A stretch of 64,000 nucleotides of DNA from Lithospermum erythrorhizon. Taxonomy: Eukaryota; Streptophyta; Magnoliopsida; Boraginales; Boraginaceae. Numbering within the stretch: position 1 is the first letter of the stretch; each line of letters begins with the position of its first letter. Positions 51,641 through 62,899 of this stretch are shown here, one piece after another. The stretch lies in assembly GCA_019722365.1 (NCBI GenBank), contig JADFUC010002328.1, forward strand, positions 62,001-126,000, in the 5' to 3' direction. Position numbers and translations under genes: made by a program. The notes beneath the pieces were generated by a model. It was not told the DNA's origin and searched no databases. It saw only the letters and a program-made list of their open reading frames with translations.

Positions 51641-52059
51641 CACCGCGACGACGCAAGCTTCGCGAACGGATCGGGAAATAGTTTATTTTTAAAAAGAGCG
51701 AGTATTTGGTATCAAAGTGGAACTTACTTGATTTGGTTACTCAAGATTTACCTTTGTAGTTGCTTGAACGTGTTACTTTGGCTCTCCATTAATGATGGCT
51801 CATTTACTCTCAATTAATGATTAGGCGGCTCATTAAGGGTTCGTAACGATAGCTTTAATTACTCCCCTTAACGGAGCCGACTGGCTGACACTAACGGCCT
51901 TCTTTTTTCTTCCTACCGAGTTGGACAAGCCCTCTTAGGGCGGGCCTGTTCTCTGCCCACTCACGAGACCAGCCCATTTATTTGCTTCGCCTACCCATCC
52001 TCTCTTTCTGATTTAAAATTCTAATCGGGTTGGACCCATATCTGGACCAGCCCAATTAA

Positions 52060-54480
52060 TTATGGAATTATCAGGTATATATGTAGGGTATGAGTCACCC
52101 TCTATTATTAGATATCTTGAACTAACACCTGATGTTTTTCAAGCAAGGTTTGCTGATTGTCATTTCGACGAGACAGTTTTTCCTCCCTGTGAGAGAAGTG
52201 TTAATCAATAAAAGTGACACAACGTGGCATGTACATCTTTACTATATCAGGATCCATATAATAAATTTTGGAAAGAAATGTAAGAAAAAGAGATATTTAG
52301 AGATTTGGCAAATCAATTGCCGTATTTACTACCGAGGCGAGCAGTGAGAAATTTATGTACTACCAGCACGCCTCGTCAAATTGAATTTCAAGCAAATGAC
52401 GAGTGCACGTATAAGGCACACTTAAACCGACTTTTGTGGGTTCCAAAGATAAAAATCCTCGAAAAGAAAAGTAAGTAAAGATTGATAAAGTAATGAAAGT
52501 GATCTTGATAAGACACTGAATATAATGATAACTCCGTGATAGAAAAACGTGCTCTTGAAGAAGCACAAAATGATGAAAATGAGATCATTGAAAATGATAT
52601 TGAAAATACTAATGATCTCGATATTTCTATCAATTATGTTAATACAGGAAATCTTTGGAACCGGAAAAATAAGGATATTGATGAAATATTTGCATTCTCT
52701 ATTGCATATGAAATATGAATGAAAACGATGATCCCGAACTCAGGGCCGCGTTGAATTTCGTCAACTTGATTGGTCAAAATGGAAAGATATAATAGGATAC
52801 TCTAATTAAAATCTCTTAAGAATCGAAAAGTATTTGGGCCTATCAGGATTATCCCCGGGCGTATGAAACCTTTGGGTTATAAAGTCAGGGTCTTGTAAGA
52901 AAAACGAAACGGTAAAAACGAGATCAGAAGATACAAAAACCACTGGCTTAACAAGATTTTTCTCAAAGACCTGCACTGATTATGGGGTAACATATTCTCC
53001 TCAAGTATGGATGTCGTTATTTTCATTATTTAAATTGGTCTCTCAAAGTATCTAATAATCTATACGATCTTATAGATGTTGTTACTACATACTTATATGG
53101 AACACTTGATACTAAAATATATATGAAAATTCTGGAAGGATTTAAAATACCTAAGACATCTAAACCCAAATAAATATATGCAATTAAGTTGTAAAGATCA
53201 CTGTATGGGTTAAAGAAATCCGACGAATGCGATATAATAAAGTTAAATGAATATTTGCTAAAGTTAAGGCTATGCTAATAACTCGTTTCTCCTTGTATTT
53301 TTTATAAGAAAAACAATATCCGGTTTTGTAATCATTGTCGCCTATGTGTATGTTTTAAATATTATTGAACTAATAATGACATTAAAGAAGCAATGGATCA
53401 CTTAGAAGGAATTTGAAATGAAAAGATCCGGAAAGACTAAGTTTTGTCTTCGGCTTACAAACGGAGTATACTAAAAAATGGTATACTAGTACACCGACGA
53501 ATTATACGTAAAAGAGTGCTAAAAAGGTTGAACATGGATAGAGCTAATCCTTTGTGTACACCAATGATGGGTAGAACACTTGTCAAAAGGATCTCTTCCG
53601 CTCCCAAGGAAGAAATTAAGAGATTCGGGTACTAAAGTACCATATCTCAGTGCAATTGGAGCATTAATGTATCTTACTAATCAGACATGACCTAATATAG
53701 CTTTTGGTAAATTCTACTGTAAGATTTAGTTCTGTCCTACAAAGACATTGGAAAGGGATACAAAACATATATTTCGCTATCTTCAAGGTAAGACCGATCT
53801 TGGCTCTGTTTTTATCCTAACAATACAAAACCGCTTTGTTTCGTTACGCAACGCAGTTATTTTGTCATATCCACATAATGCTAAATCACAAACAGGATAT
53901 GTGTTTATATATGGAGATACTGCCATATCTTGGAGATCCCAGAAGTAGACACTCGTAGCTCTTTTTCAAATAATTATGAAGCTATTTCCTTCACGAAGCA
54001 AAAGAAAGAGCGTATGGCTAAGATCAAATACACAACATATACAAGAAACGCCCGCCTATCAAAATGATAAAGAGTCAAACAATATTGATCGAAAATAACG
54101 CCGCATGCGTTATCTTAAATGGCTAGGTTGCTACATCAAAAGTGTGATGTAACCAAACACATTCCTCCAAAGTTCTTTTCATTCACTCAAGAACTTAAAA
54201 AGTTAAAACAAAAGAGGCAGATATCCACAAAGATATTCGTTCATGTGATAATGTAGTAGATCTCTTCACAAAGGCACTTCCTACATCGGGCCAAGAAGCA
54301 TGTTCAGAGTATCGGAATGCGTTGTCTTCGAGATTTTTGAAGAACTACCTACGCTTACTGGTATGCAGCATACTGTTGTACTTTTCTTTATGAGGGTTTT
54401 ATCCCAGCGAGGTTTTCCTTTATAAGGTTTTTAACGAGGCAACATATGCCTGCAATAAATAATGATATTTCAAAGTGGGG
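52060..54480 (+). pseudogene. Copia pol remnant: integrase C-terminus, reverse transcriptase, RNase H
   Basis: Similarity begins at about 52076 with VGYESPSIIRYLE then ARFADCHFDETVFP, the conserved integrase-to-RT linker. At 52536-52718, SINYVNTGNLWNRKN precedes the RT. RT pieces include DVVTTYLYGTLDTKIYMKI (about 53080) and the LKRLNMDRANPLCTPM phrase (about 53520). RNase H pieces include KRHWKGIQNIFRYLQGK (about 53742) and SQTGYVFIYGDTAISWRSQK (about 53889-53948). The C-terminal part near 54250-54310 has SLHKGTS and a purine tract (AAAGTGGGGAG) just before the 3' LTR. Numerous stops and frameshifts. Confidence 0.88.
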
Positions 54481-54482
54481 AG

Positions 54483-54739
54483 CGTTATAGAATTCAACCT
54501 CAGAAACAAGAATGCTTGAAATATCTTAGGTAAATTTGGGAAATCAACAAATGATGATTTAGCATCATTAGTATAAATACCTCCCATCCCTCAGAATAAA
54601 AGTACACCAGGGAAAACATATATATAACATTTATTCTCTTCTGTCTACTTCATCTAGTAGAGTTAATATATAGTAGTAGTAATAATATAAGAGTATTATC
54701 GTATTAGTTTGAGCTATTAAATATCCGGTTTTCGTAATA
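54483..54739 (+). repeat. 3' LTR of the copia element
   Basis: A 257-bp partner of 44132-44382. The first base pair reads CG instead of TG and the last TA instead of CA, so both terminal dinucleotides have mutated. It is followed by the GTCTT target duplication (54740-54744). Confidence 0.93.
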
Positions 54740-54744
54740 GTCTT

Positions 54745-55331
54745 ACCATTTAGCAAGAATACCTGAAATAAAATTACAAACAAATTTGGAGGTTGCAATA
54801 AAAAGTATTGAAGCATATTAAAGAAAGTCAAAAGATGGAAAACATTGAATAAGCACCGCAGCTGATTTATGGAAAGAAAAAAAAGCATTTTTCTACCTAT
54901 TGTAACTAACCCGATTATCTTCCCATATGATCCAACATCTCATACTAGCTTCTAATTCTATATTATCAATCCATCATGATAAATGAAATATGTTATGCTA
55001 TTATAACTTATAAGAAGCATTTTATGATATGAAAAAGCCGTCATTTTCATTTAATACACGGACTAGTCACATGGTAACAACTAGCCATTCATGTACAATC
55101 TGAAATAATATTTTTTTCTTTTATAAGCTTTATTAAGAAAAATAAAAAATAAAGTTCTACCAATACTATATAGAACATAATGAAGAAAAAACATAACATT
55201 CAATTGTTCGGTGATTTGATAAATAAATAAAAATTAAAAAAGATCCGAAAATGAAATTACATAACATTATAATCGAGGATAAACGGTTTTGGCAAAAGGC
55301 ATTTTGCGGACTCCGAAAATCAAATTTCAAT
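54745..55331. other. AT-rich intergenic DNA
   Basis: This continues the target DNA at 43567-44131 that the copia element split. No coding signal on either strand. Confidence 0.5.
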
Positions 55332-55663
55332 TGAAGAACATTTTGATGTTTGAGCTTCGAATTGAAGCTGAATTGATTAATCAATTAAGAACCCTAGCTA
55401 GAGAGAAAAGGGAAAAAATTAGAGAGAGAAAAAATCTGATTTATTGATATTAAAATGAGTTAGCTCCAATTGATGAGTCATCTCCTCTATTTATACAAAT
55501 GGACCAATCATGATTCTCTTAACAAATCTAATGTCACATCATTCTAACAACCACTAACTAACTGAACCAATCATGGCCTTTCATTTGATTTGATCTTAGC
55601 CGTTGCTACCTTGCCATGCTTCTCTGCCTCATCCAACAAATTGAAGTTCGAATCCCTCTAACA
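55332..55663 (-). repeat. 3' LTR of the second copia element
   Basis: On the element strand it begins TGTTAGAGGGATTCG at 55663 and ends TGTTCTTCA at 55332. A TATAAATAGAGGAGA phrase (about 55483-55497) is a likely TATA box, and a CTCTCTCTAATTTTTT stretch follows, as in plant copia LTRs. No second LTR copy is in the window, so the inner and outer ends rest on TG..CA and on the pol sequence next to it. Confidence 0.65.
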
Positions 55664-55709
55664 AAGAATTTAATTTTCATTTTATTTCCCTCAATCTATC
55701 ACTTTCAAG

Positions 55710-56145
55710 ATGGTGCTCTTCCGAATTAAGTTCATCTTGACAATAAGTGGAAAACACAATAGCAGACAATGCTTTAGTCAAAAGATCTCGCTTAATTCAC
55801 CTTTGTATGGCTGGCACGGCTTAACAAATCCTTGCTGCAATGATCCCTCACTGCTCGTAGTCAATTTCTCTATGTGTGCTTTTGTATGTTCAAGGAATAC
55901 AAAAGTTCTATACTATGTGTATGCGTATTAATTATCACACACCATGGTTAAGATAAAAGAACCTCCAAATCAGCAAACAAGTAGCTCAACCATTTCCGGC
56001 TCACAAACAAAGCAGCGTCGCATTCTATACTCACTCTCGCATAACCTCGAGACAAGATTTTGCTTCTTGGATTTCTAGGAAATGCAGAGTATGACCTAAA
56101 TGTACGTACAGCCAATGATGGACCTCTTCCGTTGGACTACGAGTT
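55710..56145 (-). pseudogene. Copia RNase H, C-terminal part
   Basis: Frames on the minus strand give pieces matching SLTGYC..FLGH.LISWKSKKQ..VSR (about 56130-56040), WLSYLFADLEV (about 55970), and a final DLLTKAL phrase (about 55790) typical of the copia polyprotein end. Three frames are involved, so several indels have occurred. Confidence 0.7.
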
Positions 56146-58045
56146 TGTATTAATCTTGTTTTAACGATGACTTAAACATCGATTTACTATCTAACAATAC
56201 GTAGCTTAAGTGTTTTATTCCATAGACATGTTGTAGCGTGCTTCTCGCATTACGTAGTCGAGTAGTCATATCAAGTAAGCACAAGATCAAGGCATTAAAT
56301 AAAATAAAGAAATGTCATGGGCTTAAAGATTCTTTTGTCATTAGATGAGCTTTTAAAGGTCGGCGTGGGGTGATGATGACGTAAGGATCAACCAACCAAT
56401 ACTACCGAGTATCGGGACGGCTTAAAGAAGTTAACGACGCCAAGATTAAGAGTCGAATACCACCGGTCATGAAAGAACCAAGAAGTAATGAAGAAGAGTT
56501 AACAAAGAATCAAGATCGGAAGAGACGGTTTTGGAAAGCAAGCCGAACTTAGATAAAAGCGTAATGGTTTCGAACATTTACTTCGCTTTTCTTCTTGATT
56601 TGATCAAGTTTTTAAACGAGTATCTTTGTGAAAACGCTTATCAAAATATTTATTTCTTTAAAATGATGTTTGTCAAAATAATAAGAAATTCTGCCCGATC
56701 ACATTTTCTCAGTTAGGGTTTGAAAAGAGCTTTCCAACGTATTTTGAATTGTCAAAATCGGAGTTTAATGTAAGCCGTAAATCATTTTATGTCTGGTCCA
56801 TCGCGAATTACGCTTCCTCGATAGTGGGGTCTCGAATGGGGTCTTGATAAGGTCTCTATGGATCAGTTTTTTACCATTTTGGGAAGTACCCCATCGAGAC
56901 CTCGGCGGCCCGCATTGAGTTCACGGGCCAAAAATAGCCGTTTTTAGACCGTTTGAACTCTATTTTAACACCTATTTAACTTCATTCAATCTCATTGATT
57001 CCTAAGCCTCTGCACAACATTTTAACAACAATCTAAGAACTAAATCTCTCATTTTGAGACATTAAAACTCTATAGATCGCGGTTTCAATTGGGGACATTG
57101 AAAAGAGTTTTAATTGGGTTTGGATTCATAATTTCAAAAGAGATTAAAGCCAAAAGGCTTGAAAGACACAAAAGTTAAGCCTGATAAATTGCTCAAGAGA
57201 AAATTCATCATCTCCAAGATCATTCATATTCAAAGGAGATTCAAACAAGCTTTAATATCATATCTACTCAACAAGGAGTTCATACAAGCTTCAATTTATT
57301 ATCTACTCAAATAAGAAGTTGTAAGTTGTGCTAAATATTTGTAATCCTATTATAGCTCATTGAGGAGCATTTAGATTGGGAAACAACAATCTCTATTCTA
57401 TAAAGAGATATCTCATTAAGTTAGGATTTGATCTTCATACTAGATTCTGAGTGTCCGAGGCGTCAAGAGTTTACTCGTTGTAACCTGGGGAGATTGTCAT
57501 AGTTGAGGCTATGCTCACAACAGGACATAGAAAGTGCTCTGAGATAATGAGTCAGATTCTAATTTGATCAGGGTTGAACTTGTGAGATTCCTTCGGCTTT
57601 TAGTGGCTTCTACTAAAAGTTGAAATCCTAGGTCATGACTCGGGTTCCTAACGAGAGTTAGGAGTTGAAATCCCATGCTGTGTAGCACTTGGTTCCTTGC
57701 ACATACAAGGGGTCAGACGTCAGTTCGGGACTTCACCAACTTTTGAAGAAGTACCGACTAGTGGATTTCTAGAGAAAGCCTAAGGTGGGAAGTCTTGGGT
57801 CGGGATGTAGATTAGCGAACCTCGTAAAAATACCGTGTCGAGTTTGCATCTTCTTTCCCTACTCTTTACTTATTGTTTATATTATCTATATGCTAGAATC
57901 AAGTAGGATTCCAATATATGCTCGAATGCGACATTAATTGTGTACACGTGCATATAATGGTTTAAAACGAAATGGTTAATTACATTTGTGTTTTCTATAT
58001 CTCCATAATAGATTTAAGGTTGTCATATAGGCTAACACCTGCGAG
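56145..58045. mobile_element. About 1.9 kb of foreign DNA inside the copia RNase H
   Basis: Copia similarity stops at about 56145 and resumes at about 58045. The word CGAG occurs at both joints (ACTACGAG and CTGCGAG), which could be a short target duplication. The insert has TG near one end (TGTATTAATC) and CA near the other (GGCTAACA), compatible with a solo LTR or a non-autonomous LTR element, and no coding similarity. The exact ends are uncertain by a few bases. The reading frames in it are short. Confidence 0.6.
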
Positions 58046-58601
58046 CTTACATCTCGCCCAATCTACACGGGAATGCTCGTGTTTGAAGAGACGACTGACC
58101 GAATAAACAAACCATGCTTGAGAGTGTCTTTGAGATACTTTACTATATGTAAAGTTGTATTTCAATGGTTGAGTGTAGGTTGCTGCATAAATTCGCTCAG
58201 GTGATGAACTACATGAGTGACATCTGGTCTAGTGAAATCAAGATATAGAAGTCTGCCCACAAGCTTGCTATATACACTAGCATCATCCAACAAATGCCAA
58301 TCAACATCATAAGCTTCTGTCAATCAACATGTAAAGGAGTAATTGTAGAACTGTTCTCCATCATCAAATCTTGTATAATATATGTGATGTACTTTGTTTG
58401 AGGCAGATACATGCCAGAAGTAGACCTGGCAATTTGTATTCCTATAAAATACTTAGCAATTCCCAAGTCTTTAATGGTGAACTCATGATGTAAGAATTCT
58501 TTGACATGAATGATATCTGTTTCTAAAGCTCCTGCTATAAGAATATCATCTACATAGACAATCAGAACCACAAACTTGTTATCTTTATTGAAAACAAACA
58601 A
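58045..58601 (-). pseudogene. Copia reverse transcriptase and RNase H start
   Basis: The frame 58601-58320 has VVLIVYVDDILIAG with the catalytic YVDD motif, then FTIKDLGIAKYFIGIQIARS and YLPQTKYI, the standard copia RT sequence. A frameshift at about 58320 leads into VGRLLYL-like and H-x-x-LHIVKYLK pieces (about 58240-58100), then DWARCK (about 58060) where RNase H is cut by the insert. Confidence 0.9.
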
Positions 58602-59550
58602 GCAATGATCATTATAGGATCGCAGAAACCATAAGTAGTCAACTTAGTCAGGAATTCTGATTCCATTTGTCTTCAAGCTTGCTTCAAGCTATATAGAGAC
58701 TTTGTAAGTTTGCATACTTGGCCCGGATTGCATTTTAGTGTAAAACCTTTATACACCATATACATCTTCATCTAAATAACCACGTAAGAAAGATTATTTA
58801 CATCTAGTCGATGTAAACGCCATTGCTTAAGAATGCACGCAAATAACTTCACGCGATGCCTTGGCAATTGGTGAAAAGATTTCATAAAGGCCATCATCTC
58901 CCACCGATTATATCCTTTTAGCCACTAACTGCCTTATACTTATCAACGATACCATCCATTTACACTTTACTCAGAACCACCCGCAAATAATGCTTCTTTC
59001 CCTTGTAGGAAGATCTACAATCTACCAGGTTTGATTTTCTTCCAAAGCATTAATTTTAAGTTGCATATCTTTAATCCAATCAGTATTAGTACATTCTTAT
59101 TTATATGAGTATGCACTGCAAGATCTTTAGATACGTTAGCAAATACATTCTACGCGAGTAAAGAAGATAAGTAGGAACAATTAGATTATTTGTGAGATAA
59201 GAAACTACATAATCATTAAGCCAAATGGATGGCTTTTTTGATCTAGTAGACATTCTAGGGGAAACAACAGGATACTAGAAGAAGAGTTACTAGAAGTATC
59301 ATGTACAGACTCAATAGGATCATCCACATCTACAAAAAATATCATTTGCAACTAAAGGATCTAAATGTGTGGAACTAGTATTAGTGTTATCATAAACAGG
59401 CTCAGAATGAGGAATGGTGTTAGGTAAAACATGATCAATACCTCGGGAATGGGGACTTCCACTCAAGAACAATATGGCAAACCCGTTAATCACATAAAGT
59501 TGCCGCTAGATGGTGATTCTATAGACCGGTAGTTGCACTGTGATTGAACA
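58602..59550 (-). pseudogene. Degenerate integrase C-terminus and RT N-terminus
   Basis: The expected position of the integrase-RT linker of the minus-strand copia. I see only broken, frame-shifted similarity and no continuous frame. Confidence 0.5.
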
Positions 59551-60402
59551 TCATGGCTCTGATACTTGTAATGCATGTCGATGCTTCCTCTCTAATTGGC
59601 CATTTTGTCGGGGAGCATGACATGTCTTTCGATGCACAATGTCAAGGTTAGACAGCAAATTGACAAATTCTGTATTAATAAATTCCTTTCCATCGTCTAT
59701 TCTGATTGTTTTAACTATTTTATTGTACTGGTTTTGAATCATTTTGTAGAAATGACTAATCATGCTTGTGGTTTGTGTCTTAGAAGAAATCATAAAGATC
59801 CATGTGGTTCTACTATGATCTTCAACAATTGTAAGGAAAGACTTAGTACCAAACCTATTAGGTATCTTATATGATCCCCACAAATCTAGATGAATTAACT
59901 GAAAGAGTTTTGCAGATTGTGATTGACTAGTAGGAAAACCGAGTCTCTGTTGTCTAGAAATAGGACATATCATACAATTATTCATACTAGAAGAATCCAA
60001 ATCTTTAAGAAACTGCACATGCTTCATTATAGTATGGGAACAATGACCAAGCCTAAAGTGACATAGTGTACTATCACTGGCAGTCTTATTTATATTATTT
60101 ACAATAGGCTTATTGATAACAAACAATCTAGAATACAAATCTGTAAAAAAATCAATGACAGAAGACAAGAAAGACTATGCATTCAGAAGGTAGAGTCCTC
60201 CTTTCTCCTTGCCCACTCCAAGTACTCTATGGGACTTAATATCCTGTAATATACAAAAATCATGAAAGAACACAATGTAAATATCAGCACTCTTCCTAAT
60301 TTCGCTAACAAATAACAAATTATATTTGAAAGAATGTAAATACAAATAATCAAGGAGTGAAATGCTATTTTGAAATATAACAGTATTAGCAGATTGTGCC
60401 AT
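59551..60402 (-). pseudogene. Copia GAG-pre-integrase and integrase core
   Basis: The frame 60402-60175 holds the pre-integrase part (FKYNLLFVSEI and VLGVGKEKGGLYLL). After one frame change, 60168-59551 (205 residues) carries the zinc finger (H-F-R-L-G-H...C-M-I-C) and the rve core with its three acidic residues: D in HLDLWGSY, D in IRIDDGKEF and E in QNGQLERKHRH. The core is uninterrupted over about 150 residues, so it is the least decayed retroelement domain in the window. Confidence 0.93.
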
Positions 60403-60429
60403 TTTAATAGTATTATCAGGCTTATTTTA

Positions 60430-60720
60430 CTTTGGTAAAATAAGGCATAGTATGTATATTAACAAACAATTTAATATCATCACAAACATGAACTGATGCA
60501 CCACTATCTATGATTTAAGAGCCATGCATACTACATACACTAGCAGTACTTCCACTGGGAGAAATATTACCTACAAACTCCTCAAATTTTACAAAATTAA
60601 TGCTTTCTCCAAGGTTCCCATACTATTGCATCAGTCCCGAGAACATATTCTGTGCTCCACTTCCTTCAGGCAACTCAGCTATGTGATTCAAAGGTGAATC
60701 CCTCGTGTCAAAATTATGAT
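60430..60720 (-). pseudogene. Copia protease and end of gag
   Basis: On the minus strand, IIDSGASVHVCDD (about 60522-60484) is the copia aspartic protease active site (D-S-G-A). Upstream up to about 60720 is a weak gag-like segment. Past that point similarity changes to gypsy gag. Confidence 0.75.
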
Positions 60721-60724
60721 AGAA

Positions 60725-61262
60725 TGCGATTCTTGCCACCTTCTCTTCGTACAAGATGTTAGTCAAAAACTTTGGAATCGACATCAATATCCCGGCAGTC
60801 TCTCCTCGTTTCTACTTCAAATTCATTAACTCCTCTTCATCTTGAAAACCAAACCACAATGGATGCTTCGAATTTATCCATGAAGACATCCATAAAGTCC
60901 CGCCACCCACGGTGTCGGGCGGCAACAGGACCATTTCAACGTTAAATTCCTATCAAACCGCCGGGAAAGCCCCACGTGAAACATCATCCTCACTTCTGTC
61001 TCGAAAGGAAAATCAAGTGAGTCATAATCCTAGGTGCGACATAGGATATCCCATGCCATCGTAAGTTTTGAACTTCGGCATTCTAAAATCCTTTGGCATC
61101 GACTCGTGTCTCGCCTACGGGGTGCGGGAGCAAAGTACGTTGAGCTCACGTGACCTCGAGGCAATGTCTTTAAGAATGCTATCTATCTCCTACTTGCCTC
61201 GGGAGCTATAACATCTTCACCAGCCTCGGCATTGTCCCTCTCCTTGGTACCCGCCATACTCT
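60725..61262 (-). pseudogene. Ty3/gypsy gag remnant
   Basis: An ATG at about 61255 starts MAGTKERDNAEAGEDV. Further on, in shifted frames, come MPKFKTYDGMGYPMSHL (about 61085), FETEVRMMFHVGLSRRF (about 61000-60950), L-K-W-S, and EEELMNLK..KRGETAG (about 60840). These match the retrotransposon gag domain of Tat/Athila-like elements (usually F.TYDG..DP..HL ... LKWF ... L...RQ..GE). Frames are broken. How it came to adjoin the copia protease is not clear. Confidence 0.7.
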
Positions 61263-61930
61263 CTTGAGAGTTAAGGGCCACTTCTGCTCGCTTGTTCTTT
61301 CGGCAGACCGCCTCACGAGCTTACCTCGCCAGATGACCCTTTCCCCGGGTTGTCCCTAGCATGGGACCGTTGTGCGCAGGATCCGAAGAATAGTGTTCTT
61401 AGTTGTAATCACGACTGCGGCCGGTATGCAGCGGACTGCGGCCTTTCGCTCTCTTTGTCAGTCGATGGTGCCCCTTTCGTGATAATTCCTACGACCGATT
61501 TCTTCCATACACCTAGACTCAGGGTAGGACATGCTTGTTGGTTTGTCTGCGGATCGCTTTGAACCAACCCCCGTGGTTATTTTCTGCGTAGAATTGTTAT
61601 CATTTGATCCCATGCATCGACGCCAATTGATTAGCGCCTGCTTCCCGAGGTCTTCTGGTGGACGACCAAGAATTTGGCGTCTTCGATCTATCTACTTTTC
61701 TTGATCGAGGTCTGGGATCATCCCGAGAAAGCGGGTTCGCCGAATCCTTCGACATCCGACCGCCTTCGCTTCGGGCCTCCGACGCCTCGGTGGATGGATT
61801 CCGGTGGGGCGATTGTGGACGTGCCCCACCGCCTGCCTCAAGATTCTATAAGCCGAGGCGCTTCCTCGCTCCATGCCTCCGTGATTTAAACCCGTTGGTA
61901 TCAGACCACTAATCAAGTCGCATCGTAGCC
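61263..61930. mobile_element. GC-rich leader / LTR-like DNA next to the gypsy gag
   Basis: The upstream region of the gypsy gag, G+C-rich, with no coding match. At 61895-61905, TTGGTATCAGA on the + strand is identical to the core of a Met-tRNA primer-binding site, but it lies on the strand opposite to the gag. It may belong to a different element whose body has been lost, or be chance. A similar TTTGGTATCAAAG word is at about 51704 upstream of the other gypsy gag. Confidence 0.4.
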
Positions 61931-62237
61931 ACCTCGATACTCTGTTGGTTTCAGTATTTTGAAAGCTATCAACAATGTAGCTTATTCGCCTTAAAGATTA
62001 CCTCCAAACGAAGACATAATGTGGATTTTATTTATGGGGAAAATACTTTCGAGCCCAGCTTCTGTGACGCGACAAATGGCTGCATCATAAAGTTCCCTAA
62101 TTGACTGATTTGACTGGTTATCAAGCCATGCCTATCGCCTATCGCCTCTATATAATCAACCATTAGTCCATTAGCGGCACGATTAATCCAATCCATATCA
62201 CTATAACTTATCCAAAAAGAAAAATACAAAGTACTAT
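61931..62237. other. Transition from retroelement to AT-rich DNA
   Basis: A minus-strand open frame here (62301-62032) has a coding-like phrase MDWINRAANGLMVDYIEAIG but no known family match. It could be a gene fragment carried by a transposon. Confidence 0.25.
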
Positions 62238-62441
62238 TTATGCTGAAAATTGAGATCCATTTGTATGTTCCGTAGTGGATATCAATTGCTGCGTGATCCA
62301 CACTACAACAAAGGGCTTGCTTTCAATGATAAAGAGAGAGAGATGCCCACTATTTGCGAGGTCTTCTACCCCCTCCAATTGTCCAGCAAGAGCTTCAGGC
62401 AAATGTGTAATTGGCTGCATATGTGATTCATATGTTCTCTC
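62238..62441 (-). pseudogene. Unidentified coding-like fragment
   Basis: A minus-strand frame contains PITHLPEALAGQLEGVEDL and SGHLSLFIIESKPFVVVW, preceded by ATATGCAG which could be a splice acceptor. The composition is that of a real protein, but I do not recognise it and see no flanking exons with matching phase. A captured gene fragment or degraded transposon protein is possible. Confidence 0.25.
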
Positions 62442-62815
62442 ACTAGTTGTTAGATGCAATATTATTTAGGATGAATATCAGCTTATGGATGTATATCTCT
62501 TTTGAAATATGTCTGCTAATTTTCTTAGTTCTGCATGAATACAGGGAATAGGAATACCTGTTGGAAAGCTGTCACTATATACAGCTATTGGAAGCATTCG
62601 TCCTTCTTCCATGCGTATTCACTAATACACTTTTGCCTTGCTTTATGTCAAAAAATATATCATTTCTTTCTGACCCATAATTAATTCTATTAGTTATTGA
62701 AGTATTGGATGGGAAATTGGTAGCTCACCTTTTAGTTTCCGCCCTCACTTTCTCTGCTGCACTTCATCACCAACCTCTTCAATTTTCTCATTTTGGTTAA
62801 TTTTTCTCATCATTA

Positions 62816-62857
62816 TGAATGCTGATCAGTCTTCGATTCTGAATATTGTAAATGAGG
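62816..62857 (+). CDS. Possible first exon of a gene running right
   Basis: A CT-rich leader (about 62740-62815) is followed by ATG and the short frame MNADQSSILNIVNE ending at GTAGGC, a possible donor. I found no convincing next exon downstream, so this is a weak guess only. Confidence 0.15.
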
Positions 62858-62899
62858 TAGGCAGGCACTGGAATTGCAGAACTTATAGCAACAGGTTAG

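Larger units (their letters stand above)
45660..52060. mobile_element. Foreign DNA inside the copia element
   Basis: About 6.4 kb not belonging to the copia element. The left part (46.3-49.6 kb) looks like LTR or leader sequence of one or more gypsy elements, without clear coding domains; 48.0-49.5 kb has low complexity. The right part (49.7-51.7 kb) carries a minus-strand gypsy gag/protease. I could not place exact borders or target duplications, because the insert has decayed. A SINE lies within it at 47367. Confidence 0.65.
44132..54739 (+). mobile_element. Ty1/copia element with complete ends, interrupted by other transposons
   Basis: Matching LTRs at 44132-44382 and 54483-54739 are flanked by the identical 5-bp duplication GTCTT (44127-44131 and 54740-54744). 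A primer-binding site follows the left LTR and a purine tract precedes the right LTR. Gag begins near 45496. The pol part resumes only at about 52060 with the integrase C-terminal region, then RT and RNase H to about 54.3 kb. About 6.4 kb between 45.66 and 52.06 kb is foreign and replaces most of gag, protease and integrase. All frames carry stops. Confidence 0.9.
55332..60720 (-). mobile_element. Second Ty1/copia element, minus strand, split by an insertion
   Basis: In transcription order (descending coordinates): protease (about 60500), GAG-pre-integrase and integrase (60402-59551), reverse transcriptase (58601-58130), RNase H start (58130-58045), foreign insert (58045-56145), rest of RNase H (56145-55710) and 3' LTR (55663-55332). 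This is the copia order. The 5' LTR and gag are missing; at about 60720 the element abuts a gypsy gag fragment. The integrase retains its HHCC finger and D-D-E residues, so it is better preserved than the copia at 44-54 kb. Confidence 0.85.

Noticed and set aside
51697..51720. Primer-binding-site-like TTTGGTATCAAAG
   Set aside because: It lies on the strand opposite to the nearby gypsy gag, has two mismatches to the Met-tRNA pattern and no LTR end was identified before it.
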